Below the pieces are notes generated by a model. That model did not search any database, was not told where the DNA came from, and worked only from the letters and a program-made list of their open reading frames with translations. Both the position numbers and the translations under genes were made by a program. A stretch of 64,000 nt of DNA, taken from Streptomyces aurantiacus. GTDB lineage: Bacteria; Actinomycetota; Actinomycetes; Streptomycetales; Streptomycetaceae. The DNA lies in assembly GCF_027107535.1 (NCBI RefSeq), contig NZ_CP114283.1:6324001-6388000 (forward strand). Reading direction: 5' to 3'. Positions 24,063 to 32,441 of this stretch are shown here, one piece after another (the first letter of the stretch is position 1; each line of letters starts with the position of its first letter).

Positions 24063-25553
24063 ATGAGCGGTGGAACTTTCGTCGGGATGCCGGCCTTCCC
24101 GAAGGCGGCGCACGAAGCCGTCCACAACCAGACCCTGCGCGGGAACCTGCGCCACGCCACCCACACCATCCGCGCCAAGCGGGCGAACGCGGTCGCGGAG
24201 GTCTCCGACTGGGCCGCGCTGCGTGAGGCCGGCAAGCAGATCAAGGACCACACACTCCGTCATCTCGACCGGTACCTGGTGCAGTTGGAGGAGTCGGTCA
24301 CGGCGGCGGGCGGCACCGTGCACTGGGCGGCCGACGCGGACGAGGCCAACCGGATCGTCACGTACCTCGTCAAGGCCACCGGCGAGAGCGAGGTCGTCAA
24401 GGTCAAGTCGATGGCCACGCAGGAGATCGGCCTCAACGAGGCGCTCGAAGCCGAGGGCATCCGCGCCTACGAGACCGATCTCGCCGAGCTGATCGTGCAG
24501 CTGGGCAAGGACCGGCCCTCCCACATCCTCGTCCCCGCCATCCACCGCAACCGTGGCGAGATCCGCGACATCTTCGCGCGCGAGATGGGCGCGTGGGGCC
24601 GCCCGGCGCCCGAGGGACTGACCGACACACCCGCGGAACTGGCCGACGCCGCGCGGCTGCACCTGCGCGAGAAGTTCCTGCGCGCCAAGGTCGGCATCTC
24701 CGGCGCCAACTTCATGGTCGCCGAGACCGGCACCCTGGTCGTCGTGGAGTCCGAGGGGAACGGCCGGATGTGCCTGACCCTGCCCGAGACACTGATCTCG
24801 GTCGTCGGCATCGAGAAGATCGTGCCGACCTGGCAGGACCTGGAGGTCTTCCTCCAGACCCTCCCCCGCTCCTCCACCGCCGAGCGCATGAACCCGTACA
24901 CCTCCACCTGGACGGGCACGACGGACGCCGGGACGGCTGACGGCCCGCAGACCTTCCACCTGGTCCTCATCGACAACGGCCGCACCGACACCCTCGCCGA
25001 CGAGGTCGGCCGCCAGGCCCTGCGCTGCATCCGCTGCTCGGCGTGTCTCAACGTCTGCCCGGTGTACGAGCGGGCCGGCGGCCACGCGTACGGGTCGGTC
25101 TACCCGGGCCCGATCGGCGCGATCCTCAGCCCTCAACTCCGCGGCACGCAGAGCGAGATCGACGCCTCGCTCCCGTACGCGTCGTCGCTGTGCGGCGCCT
25201 GCTACGACGTGTGCCCGGTGGCGATCGACATCCCGGAGGTACTGGTGCATCTGCGGGAGCGGATCGTCCAGGGCGGTCCCGTGACCCGCGAGGGCGCCAG
25301 GGTCATGGTCAAGCCCGCGAAGGGGCACGCCGCCGAGCGGGCGGCGATGCGCGCCGCGCGGTGGGCCTTCGGCCGCCCGGGCGCGCTGCGCACCGGCCAG
25401 CGGCTCGCGTCCCGGACGCGTCGCTTCCATCCACGGACGCTGCCCGGGCCGGGCAAGGCGTGGAGTGACACCCGTGCGCTGCCCGCGGTGCCCGCGGAGC
25501 CGTTCCGTGACTGGTGGCAGCGGACGAACGGCGGAAAGGACTCGTCGAAGTGA
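24063..25553 (+). CDS. lutB: L-lactate utilization protein LutB, ferredoxin-type subunit
   Basis: A 496-residue protein. The N-terminal two thirds is the LUD domain (KVKSMATQEIGLNEALEAEG, GISGANFMVAETGTLVVVES). The C-terminal part has two 4Fe-4S motifs, CIRCSACLNVCPVY at about residue 322 and CGACYDVCPV at about 378. It transfers electrons from lactate oxidation together with LutA and LutC. The gene starts 28 bp after lutA and its stop overlaps the lutC start (GTGA), so the three form an operon. Confidence 0.92.
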   Translation: MSGGTFVGMPAFPKAAHEAVHNQTLRGNLRHATHTIRAKRANAVAEVSDWAALREAGKQIKDHTLRHLDRYLVQLEESVTAAGGTVHWAADADEANRIVTYLVKATGESEVVKVKSMATQEIGLNEALEAEGIRAYETDLAELIVQLGKDRPSHILVPAIHRNRGEIRDIFAREMGAWGRPAPEGLTDTPAELADAARLHLREKFLRAKVGISGANFMVAETGTLVVVESEGNGRMCLTLPETLISVVGIEKIVPTWQDLEVFLQTLPRSSTAERMNPYTSTWTGTTDAGTADGPQTFHLVLIDNGRTDTLADEVGRQALRCIRCSACLNVCPVYERAGGHAYGSVYPGPIGAILSPQLRGTQSEIDASLPYASSLCGACYDVCPVAIDIPEVLVHLRERIVQGGPVTREGARVMVKPAKGHAAERAAMRAARWAFGRPGALRTGQRLASRTRRFHPRTLPGPGKAWSDTRALPAVPAEPFRDWWQRTNGGKDSSK

Positions 25554-26197
25554 GCAGCAGGGACCTGATCCTGGCCCGGGTGCGACGCGCGCTCGCGGAC
25601 GTGCCTCGGGACGACGCGCCGTACGACCGGGCCGTCGAGCGCGGGTACCTGCGCGAGCACGGGAACCGGAGCGTCGAGCAGACGGTGGATCTGCTGGCGG
25701 AGAACCTGGCGGACTACCGGGCGATCGTGCACCGCTGCTCGGCCGGCGAGCTGGCGGCGACGATCGCCCGGCTGCTGGCCGGGCGGGGCTCGGTGTCGGT
25801 CGCCGTACCGACGGGCCTGGATCCGGGGTGGCTCGCGGCCACCGACGTCACGCGGGTGCCCGACAGCGCCGCGAACACCCCGGCCGAACTGGACCGCGTC
25901 GACAGCGTGGTCACGGCCTGCGCCGTCGCCATCGCGGAGACGGGGACCATCGTGCTGGACGGGGGCCCGGACCAGGGCCGCCGCCGGATCACACTGGTCC
26001 CGGACCACCACATCTGCGTCGTACGCGTGCCCGGCCAGGTCGTGTCCTCCGTGCCCCAGGGGCTGGAGCGCGTCGACCCGGCCCGTCCGCTGACCTGGAT
26101 CTCGGGGCCCTCCGCCACCAGTGACATCGAACTCGACCGCGTCGAGGGGGTGCACGGTCCGCGCACCCTGGAGGTGGTGCTGGTGAGCGGAGAGTGA
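25550..26197 (+). CDS. lutC: L-lactate utilization protein LutC, LUD domain subunit
   Basis: A 215-residue LUD-domain protein. [14 protein letters not shown] opens the protein, and the core motifs [20 protein letters not shown] and [14 protein letters not shown] match LutC. It is the third subunit of the lactate-oxidising complex. The GTG at 25550 overlaps the lutB stop. It lies 22 bp before the fossil ABC genes at 26220, with no visible terminator, so transcripts may run on. Confidence 0.9.
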   Translation: MSSRDLILARVRRALADVPRDDAPYDRAVERGYLREHGNRSVEQTVDLLAENLADYRAIVHRCSAGELAATIARLLAGRGSVSVAVPTGLDPGWLAATDVTRVPDSAANTPAELDRVDSVVTACAVAIAETGTIVLDGGPDQGRRRITLVPDHHICVVRVPGQVVSSVPQGLERVDPARPLTWISGPSATSDIELDRVEGVHGPRTLEVVLVSGE

Positions 26198-26219
26198 CCG
26201 ACGCGGTAGGCGTGAGGTC

Positions 26220-26420
26220 ATGATCCGGTTCGAAGAGGTCACCAAGCGGTATCCGCACGGTACGACCGCCGTGGACGGGCTCTCCTTCGAGGTGTCCGAG
26301 GGCGAACTCGTCACGCTCGTGGGCCCGTCCGGCTGCGGCAGGACGACGACCATGATGATGGTCAACCGCCTCATCGAGCCGACCTCCGGCCGGATCCTGC
26401 TGGACGGCGAGGACATCGCG
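26220..26420 (+). pseudogene. Head fragment of a betaine/choline-type ABC transporter ATPase
   Basis: The first ~67 codons read [20 protein letters not shown] and continue through a Walker A region ([20 protein letters not shown]; the usual K is replaced by R) to [10 protein letters not shown]. This is the start of a ProV/OpuCA-type glycine betaine transporter ATPase, normally about 370 residues. After about 26418 the reading frame stays open to 26741, but the encoded residues ([14 protein letters not shown] onward) have no similarity to an ATPase; the DNA there is instead the reverse complement of a permease gene. All signature, Walker B and regulatory parts are missing, so no function can remain. 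Confidence 0.8.
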
Positions 26421-26677
26421 AGGAGCAGCGAGAGCACGGCCGGCGACGGGATCGTGCAGAGGACCGTCGTGACGGCGAGCACCGGACCCGCCGCCCAGCC
26501 CCAGCGGCGCGCCAGTACGGCCGGCGGGAGGGCGAGGACCAGACCGATGAGGACGTTGAGGGCCGTCAGCCGGAGGTGCCGGCCGACCGCGTCGAGGAGG
26601 ATCTCGCGGCGGGTGCTCAGACACGCGCCGCAGATCCACTCGTTGCGCGCGAGGCAGTCGTCCGGGGGCGCGGTGAC
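26419..26677 (-). pseudogene. Head fragment of a betaine-type ABC transporter permease
   Basis: Read on the minus strand, about 85 codons give [20 protein letters not shown], then [40 protein letters not shown] and [20 protein letters not shown] ending in LLLA. This is the N-terminal part and first two membrane spans of an OpuCB/ProW-type permease. There is no in-frame start codon just upstream (an ATG at about 26686 is in another frame), and the sequence stops at the junction near 26419. The two fragments face each other, each missing its 3' part, so an inversion plus deletion has fused them. Confidence 0.75.
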
Positions 26678-26816
26678 GGGTCCATTCCAGCGGGGCGGGC
26701 GGCCGGCGGCGCGTAGTGACGGCCCGTACGGGGGGAGTTGAACGGTCTTCGTGCCTCCCCCGTACTTCCTGGGCAGCGGGCCCGACCCGTCTGCCGTGCC
26801 AGGAGGAGTTCCGCCC

Positions 26817-27737
26817 ATGACCGCACACCGCACCGCCGCCCTCGCCGGGCTGGCCCCGCTCCTGCTCGCGGTGTGGGCCGCCGGGCCCGCCGCCGCGCAC
26901 GGGGCGCCGACGGATCCGGTCAGCAGGGTGGCGGCCTGCTCCCCCGGCGGGCAGCAGGCGCAGTCGGCGGTCTGCCGGGCCGCCACCGCCTCCGGCGTCG
27001 CCGCGTTCGACAACCTGCGGCTGGCGGGCGTCGACGGCCGGGACCGGCAGGTCGTCCCCGACGGCAAGCTGTGCAGCGCGGGCATCGCGGCCTACCGGGG
27101 CCTGGACCTGGCCCGCGCCGACTGGCCTGCGACCCGGCTGAGCGCCGGGGCGGACCTGACGCTCACCTACCGGTCGACGATCCCGCACACGGGCACGTTC
27201 AAGCTGTACCTGACGAAGGAGGGCTACGACCCGGCCGCACCGCTCAAGTGGTCCGACCTGGCGTCGCAGCCCTTCGCGACGGCCACCGACCCCGCGCTCG
27301 TGAACGGCGCCTACCGGATCAGGGGCAAGCTGCCGTCCGACCGCACCGGACGCCACCTGCTGTACACGATCTGGCAGAACTCGAGCACGCCGGACACGTA
27401 CTACTCGTGCTCGGACGTCGTCTTCCCCGGGGCGAAGGAGAACGCGGGGGCCGCCGGTTCCACGACTCCGAAGCCGGTGGAGCGGCCGACGAGGTCCGCC
27501 GCGGCACGGACCACGGCGGCTCCCACCCCCACCCCCACGCCCTCGAAGGCTCCGGACGACGTCGCCGTCACACCCGTGCAGCCGTCGGAGACGGTGACCA
27601 GCGCCCCTGGTGAGGCGGTCTCCTCCCCCACCTCGGGGAACGGCAGCCAGGCCCTGGCCCTGCCCCTCATCGCGGGCGGCGCGGCGGGACTCCTGATCAC
27701 GGCGGGCGCCGCGTTCACCCTCCGCAGGCGGCGGTGA
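26817..27737 (+). CDS. Secreted AA10-like lytic polysaccharide monooxygenase with C-terminal membrane anchor
   Basis: A 306-residue exported protein. The signal peptide ends at PAAA, leaving His28 as the first mature residue (HGAPTDPVSR), the copper-binding histidine-brace start of AA10 enzymes. The second brace His is H124 in TIPHTGTFKLYLTKEGYDP. Disulfide candidates are C41, C53, C86 and the late YYSCSDV Cys. After the catalytic domain comes a Thr/Pro-rich linker (TPTPTPTPSKAP) and a hydrophobic segment followed by RRRR, which should anchor it in the membrane. Such enzymes oxidatively cleave chitin or cellulose, but anchored forms without a binding module may act in the cell wall or in copper handling; the substrate is unknown. 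The ATG at 26817 has a perfect AGGAGGAG site. Confidence 0.85.
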   Translation: MTAHRTAALAGLAPLLLAVWAAGPAAAHGAPTDPVSRVAACSPGGQQAQSAVCRAATASGVAAFDNLRLAGVDGRDRQVVPDGKLCSAGIAAYRGLDLARADWPATRLSAGADLTLTYRSTIPHTGTFKLYLTKEGYDPAAPLKWSDLASQPFATATDPALVNGAYRIRGKLPSDRTGRHLLYTIWQNSSTPDTYYSCSDVVFPGAKENAGAAGSTTPKPVERPTRSAAARTTAAPTPTPTPSKAPDDVAVTPVQPSETVTSAPGEAVSSPTSGNGSQALALPLIAGGAAGLLITAGAAFTLRRRR

Positions 27738-27829
27738 CGGCGAGGACCTGCCGTCCTTGGAAGATCACGTGACTGATAGCCTGCGCGTCGCTTTGGTTGT
27801 GAAAAGTGGCTGTCTCAGGGGAGATATAC

Positions 27830-28771
27830 GTGCGGACCTGGCGGAGGAGCCTGGAAGCGGCCGAGGTGCGCCAGGGCGTGTTGCGTGACGACTACACAAA
27901 GGTCGCGCGGTTCATGTGGCGGCGGGAGCCGGCCGGATATCTGGCGGTGCGCCTGATGGTGCCCGTCGCCCATCAGCCCCATGCGCTCGCCGGTTACGCG
28001 TTCGCGGCGTTCACCGACGACATCTGCGACCGGGGCACGGTCCTGGAGCGCACCCGGCGCTACGACGCGTGGGACGCACAGGTGCGCACCGCGCTGGACT
28101 CGGGAAGCGCCGGGCATCCGCTGCTGCGGGCGTTCCTGCACACCGCGGCCACCCGGGAGCTGCCGCGCCGATGGGTCGACTCGTACCTGGACGGCGCGCG
28201 GATCGACCTCGACTTCGCCGGCTTCGCCACCGAGGCCGACTACCAGCGGTACGTGGAGCAGCTCACCTGGCCGTTCCTGATGATCACCTCTGGTCTGGCC
28301 CACCAGGGCGGGGGCAGCGCCGAGTTCGCCGCGGCCTGCCGCCTGTTCGCCGACGCGGCCCAGCGGACGGACATCCTGACCGACCTGTCCGAGGACCTGC
28401 GCGGCGGGCGCCTGTACCTGCCCGTCAGCGATCTCGACCGGTACGGCATCGCGCGCGCGGATCTCGAACAGGGGCGCGACCTGCCCGGCGTACGCGCGCT
28501 GATCGCGGCCACCGCCCAGACCGCGCGTGCCACGCTCCGCGAGGCCGGCGTGCTGCTGGAGCACTGCCCCGCCGAGCACCGGCGGCTGATGCGTTTCGTG
28601 CTGGACCTGCACCATCAGCGGCTGGAGTCGGTGGCGGCCCGAGGTGCCTCGGTGGCCCGGCGCCCCGTGCGGGACCGTCCCGTGGCGTGTCTGCGCCTGC
28701 TGGCCCGGCGGTCGACGGGCGGCCACCGGGACGAGTTCACCGGCGCGCCCGGCAGCGCTTCCGTCCGATAG
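27830..28771 (+). CDS. Squalene/phytoene synthase family protein
   Basis: A 313-residue trans-isoprenyl synthase-like protein. The first Asp-rich motif is in AAFTDDICDRG (DDxxD) at about residue 62 and the second in TDLSEDLRGGRLYLP (DxxxD) at about 190; both match the family, which joins two prenyl diphosphates head to head. No other isoprenoid gene is nearby, so the product is unknown. The N-terminus is atypical, with an Arg-rich segment before the catalytic core, and the C-terminus ends in an Arg-rich tail. GTG 27830 is chosen because AGGGGAG lies 7 bp upstream; a GTG at 27806 would add 8 residues. Confidence 0.82.
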   Translation: MRTWRRSLEAAEVRQGVLRDDYTKVARFMWRREPAGYLAVRLMVPVAHQPHALAGYAFAAFTDDICDRGTVLERTRRYDAWDAQVRTALDSGSAGHPLLRAFLHTAATRELPRRWVDSYLDGARIDLDFAGFATEADYQRYVEQLTWPFLMITSGLAHQGGGSAEFAAACRLFADAAQRTDILTDLSEDLRGGRLYLPVSDLDRYGIARADLEQGRDLPGVRALIAATAQTARATLREAGVLLEHCPAEHRRLMRFVLDLHHQRLESVAARGASVARRPVRDRPVACLRLLARRSTGGHRDEFTGAPGSASVR

Positions 28772-28812
28772 CTGCCGGGCGGAGGGCGGGGCGCATCGCC
28801 CCCGGACACAGC

Positions 28813-28845
28813 CATCCCCCTCGACCGGTCCGGCCGAGGGGGATG
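28813..28845. terminator. Bidirectional terminator hairpin
   Basis: CATCCCCCTCG and CGAGGGGGATG form a perfect 11-bp stem with an 11-nt loop. It sits between the convergent genes ending at 28771 and 29007. Confidence 0.8.
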
Positions 28846-29006
28846 ACGGAGACTTCTCACAGCGACAGCGCCACCTGCGGGACTCGCGCAGCAGGCGGCG
28901 GCCGTCGGCCGTTGCCCCTCACCTCACCGGAGCTGGGCCCGGTGGAGGCGTTGAGGCGCTCGGGCGGCCGCCGTCCGAGGTGCTGACGCCGGCCGCCCTC
29001 GGGGAC

Positions 29007-30467
29007 TCAGCTGCACCTGCGACCCGTGTTGATGCACTGGACCATCTTGTTCGTCACCCGCGCGTCGAAGACGTTGATGAAGTCACCGTGGTCGGTGCCG
29101 GGCTTGTGCGCCTGCTCCGGGAAGCCGTCCAGCGCGAAGAGCGGACGGGTCTTGCCGTTGTCCTTCAGGCTGGGCGCGTCGACGTCGTAGACCAGGCGCT
29201 GCACCAGCTGCGGGATGGCCCGGAAGCCGCTCGGGCAGTTGCCGCCCGCGTCGGCGAAGGCCACGTGCGTGCGGTGGTTGGCGCTGTCGATGTTCTTACC
29301 GTCCCAGCAGCTCTGGAACTTGAAGGTGCGCACCACGTCCTTGCCTGCCGGGCAGAGCGGGTACTTGTCCTTGAGCTGGACCTTGTTCTCGAAGCCCGTG
29401 CAGCTCCAGGAGGCGTTGGCGTTGGCCGTGCCGTTGGTGAACGCCTTGGCGTCACCGGTGATGATGCGCAGGAACTTGGGCATCGCCACGACCTTGCCGC
29501 GCGGGCTGCCCACGAAGTCCAGCGTGGCCTTCTTGGCCGTCAGGATGCGGCCCGTGTTGCCCTCGGCGCCGCCGCCCAGCTTGTCGGCGTCGAACTCCTT
29601 GGTGCCGTCCTGCAGGCGCAGCACCGGCCAGTAGTAGGAGGACTTGTCGCCCTTGTTCTGACAGCTCGTCCCGGCCTTGGCGAAGTCCTGGTCGCTGGAG
29701 AAGGCGTCGTTGTCCTGGTTGCCGACGTAGTCGTGCACGTGGTGGGCGCCGTTGGTGACACCGGGCGCGACGATGACGTTGTCGCTGTTGTAGAGCTTGT
29801 TGGCGTTCACCCCGCACTTGCTGACGAAGACGCCCTTCGAGGCCTTCTTCGACCTGGCCGGCGTGCTCACGTTCGCCTTGACCTTGGTGATGTCGACGAA
29901 GTCGGCGGCGACGGGGCCGTTGCCGGCCTGTCCGGCGTTGGTGTTGTTGCCGCCCTGGTTGCCGTTGCCGCCTGCGGGCTGGCCGGCGGCGGGCTGGTTG
30001 CCGGTGGCGCGCAGCGTGCAGGGCGCCAGGGCGTCCAGACCCTGCGGCTTGGCGGCCACGCGGCCGATGGCGGTGGCGATCCGGTCGATCGTCGCCTTCC
30101 GCTTGTCCTTCAGCGGGCCGACGATCGCGTTCTGCGCGAAGTTGGCGTCCTGCTGGATCGCCCTCTGCGACGTGGAAAGACGCTGGTAGGCCTCGGAGAT
30201 CTGCTTGTCGAGCAGGGCGAGTTCCCGGTCGACCTGAGTGCGGGCCTGGGCGGGAACGTCCTTCAGCTGCTGCCCGACGTCGGGACAGTCGATGGTGGAG
30301 GATCCGGCCGCCGCCTGGTTCTGCGCGGTGCCCTTGGACGTACCGCTCTCGTCGGCCGAGGCGTAGATGTTGGCAACAGCCAGCCCGCCGGCTCCCAGGG
30401 CGAGTGCGGCGACCGCGCCTACCGTCCGACCGGCAGTCCTCGATCTCTTGCGCGTGTTGCGTCTCAT
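29007..30467 (-). CDS. Secreted DUF1996 domain protein
   Basis: A 486-residue protein. It begins with a basic n-region ([20 protein letters not shown]) and a hydrophobic core, so it is exported or anchored. Residues about 60-150 are a helical, possibly coiled-coil segment ([20 protein letters not shown]) with two Cys. A low-complexity Gly/Asn/Gln linker spans about 155-185. The rest is the DUF1996 domain with its conserved [36 protein letters not shown] and NHRTHVAF segments. The histidines and Cys suggest a metal-binding or catalytic pocket, but the activity of this family is not known to me. It is a single-gene unit with its own terminator. Confidence 0.85.
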   Translation of the reverse strand: MRRNTRKRSRTAGRTVGAVAALALGAGGLAVANIYASADESGTSKGTAQNQAAAGSSTIDCPDVGQQLKDVPAQARTQVDRELALLDKQISEAYQRLSTSQRAIQQDANFAQNAIVGPLKDKRKATIDRIATAIGRVAAKPQGLDALAPCTLRATGNQPAAGQPAGGNGNQGGNNTNAGQAGNGPVAADFVDITKVKANVSTPARSKKASKGVFVSKCGVNANKLYNSDNVIVAPGVTNGAHHVHDYVGNQDNDAFSSDQDFAKAGTSCQNKGDKSSYYWPVLRLQDGTKEFDADKLGGGAEGNTGRILTAKKATLDFVGSPRGKVVAMPKFLRIITGDAKAFTNGTANANASWSCTGFENKVQLKDKYPLCPAGKDVVRTFKFQSCWDGKNIDSANHRTHVAFADAGGNCPSGFRAIPQLVQRLVYDVDAPSLKDNGKTRPLFALDGFPEQAHKPGTDHGDFINVFDARVTNKMVQCINTGRRCS

Positions 30468-30507
30468 GAGGCCTCTCTAAACATCTTCGGAGCCGGCAGG
30501 ACTTCCG

Positions 30508-30546
30508 CTGTGGGCGTAGCTCCCTTCCATACGGATGCGCCCACAG
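30508..30546 (-). promoter_or_regulatory. Inverted repeat upstream of the DUF1996 gene
   Basis: CTGTGGGCG and CGCCCACAG form perfect 9-bp arms 21 bp apart, 41-79 bp upstream of the ATG at 30467. It could be an mRNA leader structure or a regulator site; nothing in the sequence decides between them. Confidence 0.4.
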
Positions 30547-30701
30547 GATGTTCACCGAATTCACAGATTCGTAGGTTTCTCTAGACACAAAAGGGGCATT
30601 GGCCGCACTTGGCTGAGCAGTGGGCGGCTGCGACACGCTCGAAGAAATGCCGACGATGCATCAGAAAGGCCCGGGGCGGGGCGGCTTCGGACCGAACAGA
30701 A

Positions 30702-30739
30702 CTGCCCGCACACGGCCGGGTCCGGCCGTGTGCGGGCAG
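30702..30739. terminator. Strong terminator hairpin after the pirin gene
   Basis: CTGCCCGCACACGGCC and GGCCGTGTGCGGGCAG form a perfect 16-bp stem with a 6-nt loop, 8 bp past the pirin stop codon on the minus strand. Confidence 0.85.
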
Positions 30740-30747
30740 CGTTCAGG

Positions 30748-31713
30748 TCAACGCACCCTTCCGCGCGGCTTCAACGGCAGGGGCGGGAGTTCGGGAGCGG
30801 GCAGCGGACCGCCGTCGTAACCCTTCACCTCGCCGAAGCGGGAGCCCTCCATCCAGCCCCGCCGGGCCTCCTCGATCTCCTCCTGGGACCGCCCGATGAA
30901 GTTCCACCACATGATCAGCTCCTCCTCGAACGGCTCGCCGCCGAGGAGCATCAGGCCGGCGTCCGACTCCGCCCGCAGGGGCAGTTCGGAGCGGCCGCAG
31001 CCCAGGTAGAGCATGGAGCCGGGCAGCAGCGGCACACCGTCCACGTGGACCTCGCCGGACATGGACAGCACGGCGTACTCGAAGTCCGGCTCCAACGGCA
31101 GGCGTACGTCGGCACCTTGACCGAGCGTCAGATCGGCCCCGACGATCGGCGTGTACGTCGTCCCGGGTGAGACCGCCCCGTCGACGCCGCCCAGGATGAG
31201 CGTGGCCCGCAGGCCCGGGGCCGTCACGACGGGCAGCTCGCTGTGGTGTTCGAAACGCGGCTCGGTGTGGCGGTCGCTGTCGGGCAGCGCGACCCACAGC
31301 TGCGCGCCGTGCAGGAAACGGGCGTGCGGCCTGGGGCTCTCCTCCGAGTGGCTGATGGCCCGGCCGGAGGTCATCAGGCCCAGCTCACGGGGGCGGATCG
31401 CCTGCAGGCTGCCCGTGGAGTCGCGGTGCAGCACCTCCCCCTCGTGCAGCCAGCTGACGGTCTGCAGGCCCATGTGCGGATGCGGCGGGACCTGCATGCC
31501 GGGCTCGTCGGCGATGTCGTCGGGACCGTAGTGATCGACGAAGCACCAGGCGCCCACCATGCGTCGGCCCAGATTGGGCAGCAGACGGCGGACTTCGCTG
31601 GACTCGCCGAGCTTGACGCGGCGGGGGCTGAGGAGTTCACGCACCGGTTCGGCCACCACGAAACCCCGGCCGCCGCACGGAGCGGGAACCGCCTCGCGAT
31701 CAAGATTGCTCAT
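30748..31713 (-). CDS. Pirin family protein
   Basis: A 321-residue bicupin of the pirin family. The N-terminal cupin has the metal-binding PHPHMGLQTVSWLHEGEVLH motif (His-x-His, a later His and a Glu) at about residues 75-100, and HARFLHGAQLWVALPDSDR follows in the typical place. The C-terminal half contains the second cupin and a long tail with EEELIMWWNFIGRSQEEIEE. Bacterial pirins bind iron and act as quercetinases or as redox-sensitive partners of other enzymes; which applies here is unknown. The ATG at 31713 is preferred over a TTG three codons earlier. Confidence 0.88.
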   Translation of the reverse strand: MSNLDREAVPAPCGGRGFVVAEPVRELLSPRRVKLGESSEVRRLLPNLGRRMVGAWCFVDHYGPDDIADEPGMQVPPHPHMGLQTVSWLHEGEVLHRDSTGSLQAIRPRELGLMTSGRAISHSEESPRPHARFLHGAQLWVALPDSDRHTEPRFEHHSELPVVTAPGLRATLILGGVDGAVSPGTTYTPIVGADLTLGQGADVRLPLEPDFEYAVLSMSGEVHVDGVPLLPGSMLYLGCGRSELPLRAESDAGLMLLGGEPFEEELIMWWNFIGRSQEEIEEARRGWMEGSRFGEVKGYDGGPLPAPELPPLPLKPRGRVR

Positions 31714-31942
31714 GGCGGACAACCTAGCCCCGCGGAGGAGGGTCCGTCAGGCCGTCCCCGCGCCCGTCGGCGGTCACCCGGCCGGGAACCGGCGCAGGCG
31801 CCCCGGAACCCGCTCGGCCGTCGCCCCAGGGCGTCGGCTTCCCTCACACACTCACTCACTCGACGCGCACCCCCGCCACCACCCGCCAGTCGTGGAATAT
31901 TCAACGAATGAGGGCGGTTCTGCCCGTCGAAGGAGGTCAGAC

Positions 31943-32290
31943 GTGGACACGACGTACTACGACCACGGAACGGCCGCGGAGCGCTGGGAGCGCGCCCGGA
32001 TGTTCTTCGACGCCAAGGACTACGCCGCCTCGGCGCGCGTTCTCGACGGCCTGGTCGAGGAGGTGCCCGAGCAGGTGGGGCCCCGCCTGCTGCTGGCCCG
32101 CGCGTACTACCACTCGGCCCAACTGGGCCGGGCGGAAGCACACTTGCGTGAGCTCGTCGAGCGTGACCCGGTGGAGCACTACGCCCGCCTCATGCTCGGC
32201 CGCACCCTGCAGCGCCAGGGCCGCGGCGACGAGGCCGAACCCCACCTGCGGCTCGCCTCGGCCCTCACGGGGGATTTCGACTCGCTGTGA
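31943..32290 (+). CDS. Tetratricopeptide repeat protein
   Basis: A 115-residue helical protein made of about three TPR units: AAERWERARMFFDAKDYAAS, QVGPRLLLARAYYHSAQLGR and EHYARLMLGRTLQRQGRGDE, each with the alternating small and large residues of the repeat. It probably serves as a protein-binding adaptor. The GTG at 31943 has a perfect AAGGAGG site about 7 bp upstream. It is divergent from pirin and convergent with the CorC-like pair, with a terminator at 32399. Confidence 0.82.
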   Translation: MDTTYYDHGTAAERWERARMFFDAKDYAASARVLDGLVEEVPEQVGPRLLLARAYYHSAQLGRAEAHLRELVERDPVEHYARLMLGRTLQRQGRGDEAEPHLRLASALTGDFDSL

Positions 32291-32398
32291 GCGGCTGAGG
32301 GCCGGACGGGGGCCGTCTCCCGAGGTGGCGAAGGCCGCTGCCGTCCCCGCGTCGCGGGAGACCGGTCCCGGCCACGGGCCGACGAACCGGAGCCGGAC

Positions 32399-32438
32399 AG
32401 GGGCCGGGGCCGCCGCGACAGGCGGGACCCCGGCCCCT
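32399..32438. terminator. Bidirectional terminator hairpin
   Basis: AGGGGCCGGGG and CCCCGGCCCCT pair perfectly over 11 bp with an 18-nt loop, between the convergent genes ending at 32290 and 32442. Confidence 0.65.
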
Positions 32439-32441
32439 CGC

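Noticed and set aside
26220..26741. A functional 173-aa ABC ATPase
   Set aside because: Only the first ~67 residues resemble an ATPase; the rest is antisense permease DNA, and Walker B and signature motifs are absent.
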